14,841 nt of DNA from Acanthaster planci. Taxonomy: Eukaryota > Echinodermata > Asteroidea > Valvatida > Acanthasteridae. The position numbers and the translations under genes are program-made. Position 1 is the first letter of the stretch, and each line of letters starts with the position of its first letter. The DNA lies in the NCBI RefSeq assembly GCF_001949145.1, contig NW_019091909.1, forward strand, positions 1 through 14,841, given 5' to 3'. Positions 10,201 through 14,841 of the stretch are shown piece by piece. A model generated the notes under the pieces. It searched no databases and was not told where the DNA came from. It saw nothing but the letters and a program-made list of their open reading frames with translations.

Positions 10201-13200
10201 TTTTTCGAGCAGTGAAATTCGTTGATTTCCTCTGTTCCTGTCAAAAAAAATCATGACATTCTTGCATTCGGAGTTTTCCCAAGAATTTGAAACACATAAA
10301 GGTGAAGCCAGAAATGAATTAAAGGCCATCCTGAATTGCTTTCTACATGTTTTAAAAGTCAGATTCAAGAGCTTAAATTTGGTTCATGGTGTGATTTTAT
10401 TCAGTCACAGCAAGTCTTTTTAGACAATTTGCCTTGCTTTACTATTCTTCAGTTGAAAATGGTTCTTAATTTGGACAAAGTCAACTTTGGTAGATTTATG
10501 CATCATGTTGTCTAACAGTTTTAATGTTTGGGAAAAGTTTTATGTCAGATTAAAACTGAAGGATTTACACAAAAGAACAAAATCATAACCCAAAACTTCT
10601 GATTCTTTTTTTCTAGATGGATTATTTCATCGCTTAGTTGTGCGAGCACTGCGATGGTCACAAACCTTAGGTGGAACACATCCTAGTCTGAAGTATGATC
10701 AAGCCAGCTTCTTTGTAAATGACCAGCATGAGTTTGTACTCCAGTTGGTACGAAAGAAGGATCTTGCTTATCTCAAAGTAAGTGTCCAACAGTTGCTGTA
10801 AAGCTAGGTTTACACTATGTTTCCGGCGGCTATGGCAATCACGTTTCTGGCCACCGTGGACAAAATGGTATGGATATGAGACAATGCGGGGAAACAGGAT
10901 GGGCAAATGTGACAGTCTGTGATTGCTGTGGATGCTGGCCAGATTTTTAAACTGTCAAAATTTTGCTACAGCATTCAAGGTGCAGATGAGAAACTTAGTA
11001 GGCCTTAGTAAAATGGGGTGAACACAACAAAATGTGACAGCACATGATAGCCCGTAACCAAACTTGGAGACAGTCCGTAGTGGGATAGGAATCATGTGCC
11101 TCCCCAGGCATCTAACAGTCCTTTCAAGTTTTGCCCATTTTGCCACATTTTGTGACTGTTCTCACGCCAAGCTAGAGTGTACTGTAGCCATTTCGTTGTG
11201 TTAAATCATGGCACGTCCAGATGTGACCATTTACCTACCCGGTGCAATACAGCGCATTGCGTTCTACTACAGTTTTACATGCCGAGCATGGCCGGGGGGG
11301 GTGTATAAAAGCCGGGCTAGGCAGGACAACTTCATGCAACATGATAAAAAACAACTTTTGAGAAATCAACGGAAGGCAACTTCAATAGCTCTGTCTATCA
11401 CCTTTAGAAATCTGCGGACTTTACAATAGCTCATTACGTAATCTGAACATGATTTACTTGTGTATGGGCAGTACAATAGACCATGAAACTTAGCAGGACC
11501 TAACAAAACTTGACTACGGAGAAAAAATTGCCAAAATCCCACGGCGCACTACGTTTCGGGCAAACATCATTGGCATGGCTGCCGGGAACATAGTGTAAAC
11601 CCAGCTTCAGTGAAAAAAAGACTCGTGCCATTGTGGCTAATTGACAATGCATTCTGAATTGAATACTGAGGGAATTGTTGTTTGGTTTCTTGTAAATGGA
11701 CGGTGCTGGCATATGAAGACCGCTGGAATGTTACCCTTGGGTTCTACCAAATGTAATAGAACCTTACATTGGCGGTCAACCCTTTCAGCTTTATATGTTA
11801 TGCCCAGAAGCATACCAAGACACAATCAACTCATCAGCAACAAGATTCACAGTTTCTTTGTACTGCATTTTTATAGGTGACTGTCAAGCGTGCACAGTTC
11901 GTTCAAACAAGGCGAAAAAGACGCCCAAAAGAGGAGAAGATACATGTCAAGAAATCCCCTTCTTCCGATGTCACATGCAAGGTACTTTGCAGGATAACAA
12001 AATGAAGTAGGGATAACCTTGCTGAAGAGTTTCACGCTTTGTTTGAATTATCAGTGGTCAGGGTTAAATCCTTTTGCATCAACATTCCCATCAGGACAGT
12101 TGGGACATTAATGGAGGGGACTTTAAACTTACCGGTAAGCTGCAAAGTTTTGTACTTTTTATGTAGTTGTCATTTTTTTAGTTTTAGTCACCTTGATTTA
12201 TTTCCTGTAGTGGAGTTTTTGTGCATTTAGGAGTTCAAATTACAGTGAAAATGAACTTATAAACAAAACTGTTTTCTTTGAATTGAAACAGGTACACAGA
12301 TTTGTTGAAGAGAATCTTCAGAACTTGAAGGACATGTGGATAAAGAGAATTGATTACTGCATCAGTGTCTTATGTTTGAACAACAAGCATAAAATGCCTC
12401 ACCTACTACCACTGGATGAATGCTTAAAGAAACCACAGGTTGTCTGCAGGTTGGGCAGTTCCCAGATGGTCTTTGACACTTACAAGTTCCAAGCCATGTT
12501 TAAACAGGAAAGCTCTGAAGAAGAACCTTCAGCACTTGGTAAGTTCTTTGTGATGGGCTGCTGTGCTAATGAAAAGGCAGCTTGGCTTTTCCCTTGACAT
12601 TTTGTCCAGTAGCAATGATAAATTGGTTCAAGATTGGCAGATGAACATTTCTCCAATGCTCCAGTCGCTGTTACTGTACTTTCTCTGATCATGGCTGTAA
12701 GATGTTGGTACCATATGCTTAGGATGATGTTGCAATACATGCTGCTTGACATGCCTTTCTTGCTGCTACTGCTTTGAATTTTCATGTTATAACAGAAAAG
12801 CAGTGTGTTTACTCAACCCTAGAGCTGTCCTACCTGTTATGTAATTTGCTGGCACTTCAGCTTGCTGGTGTCTTTCTGACTTTTGCATTAACTGCTTATG
12901 AAGCATGTTGGAGCTTTTGATGCTGTCTTGCTGTAGGTCATAATGCTGCAAAAGTCTGCATGATTTGTGGATGGTGCTGTGACACCATATGCAACAGCGC
13001 CAGCATGGAAAGAACAATGCTAGCATGCATTGTTAGCTTATGATACAGAATGGCAAAATTTCATCTGAATGTGTACAAAACCTGAGTGTTTTTGTGTGAG
13101 CACTACACATATTGTGGCAATAGCAATCTTCATATATTCTCCTGTTTTTCACTGGCAAGGGCTTGTTTGATTTGTTTGATGTTTGTTTGATGCACCTGGC

Positions 13201-13687
13201 CGGGTTTCTAGCCAGAGTAGGCTGGGAGTTAGGTTTAATGGTTAGCATTTATTCTCATTTAGTTATGGCCCACCTTGTGTCTTGCACCAGACTTTTCTAG
13301 ACACTGCTCATTATCTTTATTTACTTTTTGTATGTCTACTGCTAATATTCATGTGTTTTTTTCTTCCTGTTTGAATTAATGGTTGCAATGTGAGATTATT
13401 TTGCCCCCTCAGAAAAGAGACAACCTATGAGTGATGTCCATTTCCGAGAGATCGCAAAGAAGCTTGGTCCAGAGTGGGAAGAATTGGCAACGTACCTGAA
13501 TTTCTCAAAAGAGGACATTTACAGGTTTAGGAGTGAGTCAAGTAATATTGATGGTCAGATATTCAGCATGCTTGTAAAAAGGAGACAAAATCGTGGAGGG
13601 AAAGTGGAAAAGATGCGAAAAGAGATAGTGGATGCACTCAGAAAGATGGGCAAAAATGAGCTTGCTGATGAAGTGCAGAATTACTGA
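878..13687 (+). CDS. Roco-family (Roc-COR) GTPase with C-terminal death domain, 17 coding exons
   Basis: Spliced CDS, ~945 residues: join 878-1205, 1836-2001, 2220-2320, 2821-2906, 4027-4090, 4487-4668, 5960-6052, 6471-6668, 7191-7304, 7502-7651, 8093-8293, 9148-9303, 9848-10058, 10617-10777, 11877-11981, 12292-12538, 13413-13687. Every junction is GT-AG and phases agree throughout (total 2838 bases, divisible by three). Domains seen: helical N-terminus (1-110); Roc GTPase with P-loop GQERVGKT (148-155), STEGI (172-176), DFAGQ (297-301) and THRN in the THxD position (388-391); COR with EPYMG (459-463), DPQWL (541-545) and FLPDGLFHRL (681-690); death domain (860-945). Roco proteins are GTP-dependent dimerising switches; many carry LRR and kinase domains, and neither is present here. 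A death domain normally binds other death domains in apoptotic or NF-kB signalling, so a scaffold role is inferred. Weakest joints: the exon 4 donor and the exon 13 acceptor. Confidence 0.9.
1206..1835 (+). other. Intron 1
   Basis: From GTAAGT to TTTTGTACAAG. It contains a G-run/C-run hairpin at about 1674-1710 and otherwise AT-rich sequence. The short open frames crossing 1627-1974 belong partly to intron and partly to exon 2 in other frames. Confidence 0.75.
1674..1710. repeat. G-run/C-run inverted repeat in intron 1
   Basis: A run of about seven to eight G ending near 1687 is followed within 15 bases by a run of seven to eight C ending at 1710. ATGA and TCAT lie just inside the arms, so the RNA or DNA could fold into a short hairpin. 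It may be the remnant of a dispersed repeat, since similar G or C runs recur in other introns of this gene. Confidence 0.5.
1836..2001 (+). CDS. Exon 2: start of Roc GTPase domain with P-loop (residues 110-165)
   Basis: The acceptor TACAAG|CT joins in phase 1 to exon 1, creating Ala110. After a VPEEIRG segment typical of the stretch leading into invertebrate Roc domains comes the first beta strand, LMIVG. The P-loop GQERVGKTS follows (G148 to S156), matching GxxxxGK[ST] with Lys154 and Thr155 for phosphate and Mg binding. The exon ends CAAAG|GTTTCT at 2001, phase 2. The donor is not a strong consensus, but exon 3 continues the Roc pattern exactly. Confidence 0.9.
2220..2320 (+). CDS. Exon 3: Roc domain switch I region (residues 165-199)
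   Basis: The acceptor TTTGTTGCAG at 2210-2219 is strong. Phase 2 joins to give Ser165. The segment carries STEGI (172-176), the switch I threonine region of Roc domains, then CKIDIKHATSWQ, the family's usual second and third strand region. It ends GAAGGAG|GTAAGG, phase 1. The flanking intron 2 (2002-2219) is only 218 bases, and nothing was seen in it. Confidence 0.92.
2321..2820 (+). other. Intron 3
   Basis: From GTAAGG to ATGCTGACAG. AT-rich, no repeat or second open frame of note. The minus-strand open frame over 2163-2486 is a shadow of exon 3 and shows no family features. Confidence 0.75.
2821..2906 (+). CDS. Exon 4: variable linker within Roc (residues 199-227), 3' end uncertain
   Basis: The acceptor TGCTGACAG|AC joins in phase 1 to exon 3, giving Asp199, and opens a charged helical segment (FRREYEESLKNEAKYNYQNF). 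Exon 5 must be entered in phase 0, and GT donors at 2907, 2913, 2934 and 2961 would all satisfy this. The 2907 donor (GAGAAT|GTACCT) is chosen as the earliest with a workable consensus. Metazoan Roc domains carry a variable insertion here, between the HATSW strand and DFAGQ, so homology does not decide the end. Confidence 0.6.
2907..4026 (+). other. Intron 4
   Basis: A 1.1-kb intron ending in a pyrimidine-rich acceptor (CCCTTTTTTCCAG). It holds a G run at about 3471-3480, a small inverted repeat (CTAATGC...GCATTAG, about 3656-3687), and a 14-base unit repeated twice (AGCAGGCRTTATCA, about 3890 and 3910). No coding signal was seen. Confidence 0.65.
4027..4090 (+). CDS. Exon 5: proline/alanine-rich linker within Roc (residues 228-249)
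   Basis: A 64-base exon between a strong acceptor (TTTTTTCCAG) and a strong donor (GCAGCAG|GTAAGA). It reads MPPGPRVTPVYAVHQASLPA in phase 0 and ends with one base that joins to exon 6 to give Ala249. Only this phase both stays open and matches exon 6. The low-complexity content fits a flexible loop. The length, 64, is not a multiple of three, so skipping it would break the frame. Confidence 0.75.
4091..4486 (+). other. Intron 5
   Basis: 396 bases from GTAAGA to TTTTTTGTAG. A short G run (about 4229-4234) is followed by a C/T-rich tract (about 4245-4265). Nothing else was seen. Confidence 0.75.
4487..4668 (+). CDS. Exon 6: Roc domain switch II with DFAGQ (residues 249-309)
   Basis: After a linker (residues 249-290) comes VLSLWDFAGQNLYYTLHK. 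DFAGQ (297-301) is the Roc version of the DxxG motif that senses the gamma phosphate. Gln301 is in the position of the usual catalytic glutamine of small GTPases; LRRK2 has Arg there. The exon ends at a full codon, CACAAG|GTCAGT, phase 0. Confidence 0.93.
4669..5959 (+). other. Intron 6, containing a foldback element
   Basis: The longest intron (1.29 kb). It holds the 248-base inverted-repeat element at 4776-5023. The rest is AT-rich, with a CATGCATGCAT palindrome near 5787-5796 and a T-rich tract before the acceptor at 5958-5959. No exon-like open frame fits the phase of its neighbours. Confidence 0.7.
4776..5023. mobile_element. MITE-like foldback element with 49-bp inverted arms
   Basis: The left arm 4776-4824 and the reverse complement of 4975-5023 match at about 39 of 49 positions without gaps, including GTGGGTAT and CATGT...ACCT blocks. 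The 150-base centre contains a run of 11 G (4924-4934). No coding capacity. Size, terminal inversion and intronic position fit a non-autonomous DNA transposon. I could not define a target-site duplication, so the superfamily is open. Confidence 0.65.
5960..6052 (+). CDS. Exon 7: Roc domain core strand (residues 310-340)
   Basis: A 93-base, phase 0-0 exon. It reads TFLSSRAIYVVVFNLCQDLD, the strand and following loop that come directly after DFAGQ and its helix in Roc domains (typical pattern: FL-x-R-A-I-Y-hydrophobic strand). Acceptor GTATTGCAG, donor GATGAT|GTAAGA. Confidence 0.92.
6053..6470 (+). other. Intron 7
   Basis: 418 bases ending in a T run (6421-6430) and TTCACTTACAG. A 75-codon open frame on the minus strand covers 6064-6291. 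I could not assign it and do not call it a gene. Confidence 0.7.
6471..6668 (+). CDS. Exon 8: end of Roc domain with G4-type motif THRN (residues 341-406)
   Basis: A 198-base, phase 0-0 exon with strong splice sites (CACTTACAG; TTG|GTACGT). A helix (MTPMQYLDFWMHSIFTYT) precedes PPIFIVGTHRNSV, the strand and guanine-recognition loop that reads THxD in many Roc domains. Here Asn391 stands in the Asp position. An acidic stretch (GGDDLPDSER) leads to the end of the domain. Confidence 0.93.
6669..7190 (+). other. Intron 8
   Basis: 522 bases from GTACGT to TTAAAACACAG. AT-rich, and no repeat or second gene was seen. Confidence 0.75.
7191..7304 (+). CDS. Exon 9: Roc-COR junction (residues 407-444)
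   Basis: A 114-base, phase 0-0 exon. It carries RFVVQEFYAIENTLE, the conserved strand and turn that opens COR domains (compare the RDYHFVNATEE region of LRRK2). Donor ACCAAG|GTATGT is near-consensus. Confidence 0.9.
7502..7651 (+). CDS. Exon 10: COR domain, EPYMG region (residues 445-494)
   Basis: The chosen acceptor GGTCAACAG (7493-7501) gives phase 0 and reads ICELRKHIENIAGKEPYMG, which keeps the usual COR spacing between the VEN-like turn and the LRxxI helix. A stronger-looking acceptor at 7405-7406 would meet a TGA in the required phase after three codons, so it cannot make the normal product. The exon ends CTGCAGCAG|GTAATC. Gly463-Gln-Leu-Ile-Pro also resembles the GQLIP of LRRK2. Confidence 0.83.
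7652..8092 (+). other. Intron 10
   Basis: 441 bases. It contains a G-run/C-run pair at about 7809-7827 (GGGGGG...TCCCCC) and a C run at about 7886-7894. No coding signal was seen. Confidence 0.72.
8093..8293 (+). CDS. Exon 11: COR domain winged-helix segment (residues 495-561)
   Basis: A 201-base, phase 0-0 exon entered at GTG (Val495) after TTGACATTAG. It reads a helix with ELLTMLKFYHDLGHIVYF, then VVILDPQWLIDALKKVI. In LRRK2 and other Roco proteins this is the FLNESGVLLHF / FVEPKWL pattern of COR-A. Strong donor AAACAG|GTAAGC. Confidence 0.93.
8294..9147 (+). other. Intron 11
   Basis: 854 bases, AT-rich, with one small hairpin (ATTGTTC...GAACAAT, about 8403-8421). No mobile element or hidden gene was recognised. 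Confidence 0.72.
9148..9303 (+). CDS. Exon 12: COR domain, middle segment (residues 562-613)
   Basis: A 156-base, phase 0-0 exon (acceptor TTCCTCAAAG, donor GATCAG|GTATGT). It reads WNNLKDSGILENKLIDYMW and a following helix KALLDLMDKFDLL. These fit the COR pattern in which a short 'L-x-x-x-G-I-L' helix-turn precedes the helix that packs on COR-B. Confidence 0.9.
9304..9847 (+). other. Intron 12
   Basis: 544 bases, very AT-rich, with short TA repeats at about 9508-9516 and 9592-9600. Nothing else was seen. Confidence 0.72.
9848..10058 (+). CDS. Exon 13: COR domain, serine-rich loop and FHGFLP (residues 614-684)
   Basis: The acceptor may be GTGAAG at 9847 or CCCCAG at 9853. Both give phase 0 and differ by two residues (PQ). 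A loop rich in Ser, Gln and His (about 616-640 and 653-670) surrounds YYVPSMLR, a pattern seen just before COR-B. The exon ends CVDFHGFLP then one base, CCAG|GTGAAG, phase 1. The Ser-rich loops are likely flexible and may be phosphorylated, which is inference only. Confidence 0.87.
10059..10616 (+). other. Intron 13, containing a 51-bp direct repeat
   Basis: 558 bases ending in TTTTTTTCTAG. Two near-identical 51-base copies lie at 10068-10118 and 10416-10466, listed separately. The first starts just nine bases after the donor. Confidence 0.75.
10068..10466 (+). repeat. Pair of 51-bp direct repeats (10068-10118 and 10416-10466)
   Basis: The two copies start CTTTTTAGACAATTTGCC and end AAAATGGTTCT, and differ at one base (C at 10094, T at 10442). 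Weaker similarity continues for about 15 bases. The start-to-start distance is 348 bases. The high identity suggests a recent segmental duplication or an insertion between the copies. Confidence 0.85.
10617..10777 (+). CDS. Exon 14: COR-B start, GLFHRLVVRAL (residues 684-737)
   Basis: The acceptor TTTCTAG|AT joins in phase 1, giving Asp684 and completing FLPDGLFHRLVVRALRWSQ, a hallmark of metazoan COR-B domains. The following QASFFVNDQHEFVLQLV stretch is the beta-rich part of COR-B. Donor CTCAAA|GTAAGT, phase 0. Confidence 0.94.
10778..11876 (+). other. Intron 14, mostly a transposon-like insertion
   Basis: A 1.1-kb intron of which 10801-11607 is an inverted-repeat element. Only about 23 bases of original intron precede it and about 270 follow. 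Acceptor TTTTTATAG at 11868-11876. Confidence 0.8.
10801..11607. mobile_element. Non-autonomous DNA transposon, 807 bp, 39-bp terminal inverted repeats
   Basis: The left end 10801-10839 and the reverse complement of 11569-11607 match at 34 of 39 positions, both beginning AAGCTRGGTTTACACTATG. The interior is richer in G, C and CpG than the surrounding intron. It has an imperfect direct repeat (GAAACTTAGYAGG near 10990 and 11485) and a TATA-like motif at 11304. No transposase frame: the longest open frame inside (11208-11429) has no recognisable domain. No clear target-site duplication was found, so the superfamily is unassigned. Confidence 0.8.
11877..11981 (+). CDS. Exon 15: COR-B with basic cluster (residues 738-772)
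   Basis: A 105-base, phase 0-0 exon (acceptor TTATAG|GTG, donor TGCAAG|GTACTT). It begins VTVKRAQF, continuing the COR-B sheet, then TRRKRRPKEEK, a dense basic cluster (749-755) and a lysine-rich acidic mix ending in SPSSD. The cluster resembles a monopartite nuclear localisation signal, though basic loops also occur in COR-B for membrane or partner binding. Confidence 0.87.
11982..12291 (+). other. Intron 15
   Basis: 310 bases. It holds a perfect 12-base palindrome CTTACCGGTAAG (12128-12139) that looks like a splice donor on both strands. No partner acceptor that keeps the frame was evident, so no exon is called. Confidence 0.7.
12292..12538 (+). CDS. Exon 16: end of COR-B, cysteine- and His-containing region (residues 773-855)
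   Basis: A 247-base exon (acceptor GAAACAG, donor CACTTG|GTAAGT, phase 1). A helix FVEENLQNLKDMWIKRIDY is followed by CISVLCLNNKHKMPHLLPLDEC, a pattern at the end of many invertebrate Roc-COR regions where a short strand pair precedes 'LxLDEC'. It ends in an acidic linker (ESSEEEPSAL) leading to the death domain. Confidence 0.92.
12539..13412 (+). other. Intron 16
   Basis: 874 bases separating COR from the death-domain exon. A short TTTGATG-type simple repeat lies at about 13163-13191. No other feature was seen. Its phase 1 position is the usual class for exons that move between genes. Confidence 0.75.
13413..13687 (+). CDS. Exon 17: C-terminal death domain and stop (residues 855-945)
   Basis: The acceptor CCCCCTCAG joins in phase 1 to give Glu855. 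It encodes about 86 residues with the death-domain pattern: FREIAKKLGPEWEELATYL with Trp876, FSKEDIYRF, then a basic stretch (VKRRQNRGGKVEKM) and a last helix IVDALRKMGKNELADEV. The stop TGA is at 13685-13687. Death domains form six-helix bundles that pair with other death domains. The whole domain sits on one exon. Confidence 0.94.
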
Positions 13688-14135
13688 AACCAAACAGTTT
13701 ACTTGTTGGGGCTCGTCTTTCTTCTAAACAGACTTTTGGGTCTCTGTTTGTTTGGGGGGGTCATTAGAGCTTGTAAACTTTTGTTACGTGTTAGTTGGAC
13801 CAAAATAAATAGTTGCAAAGTACAGACACTGTTATATTTCATACATTGTTGATTAAGTAAAAATATTACTTGTATTCCTCATAGATAACTTGCGTTGAAG
13901 TTGTAACAATTTGTTTCAAGAATCATCCTAGTTTTGAGTGCACTTCTGCCTAATATCAAACAATCAAAAGATGTGGCACTGTTGAAGTCACTGTTTGATA
14001 ACAAATTGAAAAATACAAATTGTTGTAAAGGCATGATGCCTTTTTATTGATGGTTTCGTAGGTGGTTTGTACAGTACTTGGCAAGATTTATAGTTGAATA
14101 CACACACAAACAATAAAACTTGCCTTTCCGTGAAG
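13688..14135 (+). other. 3' UTR with two polyadenylation signals
   Basis: AATAAA occurs at 13804-13809 (117 bases after the stop) and again at 14112-14117. Either could end the transcript, and the longer form would add about 310 bases of AT-rich UTR. The 3' end is approximate. Confidence 0.6.
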
Positions 14136-14841
14136 CTTTCTAAGAATGTTCTCCACGTGAATATGACTGCTTGCCTCTTGCATTTGGGGTCTTTTCAAAC
14201 CAGTACTCAGTTATGTTATTGGGGCACCTATGACTTCTGTTTCTGAATTGTTTTTATTTTTTCGAAGAGAAATATTTTCCTTTTGTTTTGTATTTCGCTC
14301 TCAAAATAGTTATTTAATTTAATGAGATTTTGATTAAAATTGCCCCATCCATGTGATTCGGTTCACCTCCATTTGGGTACCACTTCTTCCCTTTTGCAAG
14401 GTTGTGAGAATTCAGCTTTTCAGCTGATTTCGGCTATTTTGTGTAGATTTTGACCCTGAATTTCAGCTTTTTTGTACATCTGGTCCGTACAACAGTACGG
14501 GAACTTTTGACATTTCAGCTTTTTGCTAGCTGTTTTCAGCTTCAATTTGAAGTGGCTACTCACCCCCCCTGCTTTTGTAAATGTTGGGTGACACCCCCCT
14601 CCCTGACTGGATCTACCTCTGTATATTGCTTACATCTCTTATCAAATGAACTTAAGAGACGTTCTCTGTGGATACAGAAACAAACAGAAACTGCTTGATG
14701 TGTGACGCTGTATTCAGCAGTTGAAAAGACAAGTTTATTGATTCAGTCCATGTACATATAACTTATGATTTATATCTGCAATATTACATTTCTGTAATAC
14801 TGAACTTCTGCTTGAAAATTTATATTAGCTTCTAATAGTTG
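14136..14841. other. Downstream intergenic region with repeat-like sequence
   Basis: No recognisable gene. The stretch 14405-14600 repeats a TTTCAGCTTTT-type motif four times (about 14410, 14460, 14512, 14535), followed by two C runs (about 14563-14569 and 14593-14598). It looks like part of a dispersed repeat. TTTATT near 14733 would read AATAAA on the minus strand, so a convergent neighbour ending here is possible but unsupported. Confidence 0.45.

Noticed and set aside
11208-11429. 73-codon open frame inside the intron 14 element
   Set aside because: No transposase or other domain was recognised. The length is within chance for this composition.
12128-12139. Palindromic donor-like CTTACCGGTAAG in intron 15, possible cassette exon end
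   Set aside because: No acceptor giving an open, in-phase exon with family similarity was found.
12480-12785. 101-codon minus-strand open frame over exon 16
   Set aside because: Shadow of the coding exon; no independent coding evidence.
13033-13248. Minus-strand open frame in intron 16
   Set aside because: Low-complexity, no domain, no context.
1-14841. Prokaryotic features (operons, CRISPR, riboswitches, tRNA)
   Set aside because: The window is clearly an intron-split animal gene. No direct-repeat array with spacers, tRNA cloverleaf or bacterial gene was seen on reading.

Overview
The window carries one eukaryotic gene on the plus strand, split into 17 coding exons plus a probable non-coding leader exon. 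It fills nearly the whole window, from about 1 to 14.1 kb. GT-AG introns of about 200 to 1300 bases, AT-rich introns holding small inverted-repeat elements, and the protein family all point to an invertebrate animal. A cnidarian (coral or anemone) or an amphioxus-like marine invertebrate would fit best. The exact lineage cannot be fixed from the sequence alone.

Joining the exons by splice sites and reading phase gives one uninterrupted protein of about 945 residues. In order it holds an N-terminal helical region (residues 1-110), a Roc GTPase domain (about 140-405), a COR domain (about 407-850) and a C-terminal death domain (about 860-945). The Roc domain shows a P-loop at 148-155, STEGI at 172-176, DFAGQ at 297-301 and THRN at 388-391. 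This is a Roco-family GTPase with neither leucine-rich repeats nor a kinase domain, whose likely output is recruitment of other death-domain proteins. The role in cell death or innate immune signalling is inferred from domain content.

Layout: 1-292 is a CpG-rich promoter/leader exon ending in a good splice donor. A leader intron runs 293-861. Exon 1 holds the start codon at 878, with an in-frame stop just upstream and a favourable start context. Exons 2-8 (1836-6668) encode the Roc domain. Exons 9-16 (7191-12538) encode COR. Exon 17 (13413-13687) encodes the death domain and the stop codon. The 3' UTR has AATAAA signals at 13804 and 14112. The last 700 bases hold repeat-like, C-run-rich sequence and no recognisable gene.

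The introns hold several elements. Intron 14 contains an 807-bp element with 39-bp terminal inverted repeats and an internal TATA-like motif. Intron 6 contains a 248-bp foldback element with 49-bp arms. Intron 13 contains a nearly perfect 51-bp direct repeat. No tRNA, rRNA, CRISPR or prokaryotic feature was seen.
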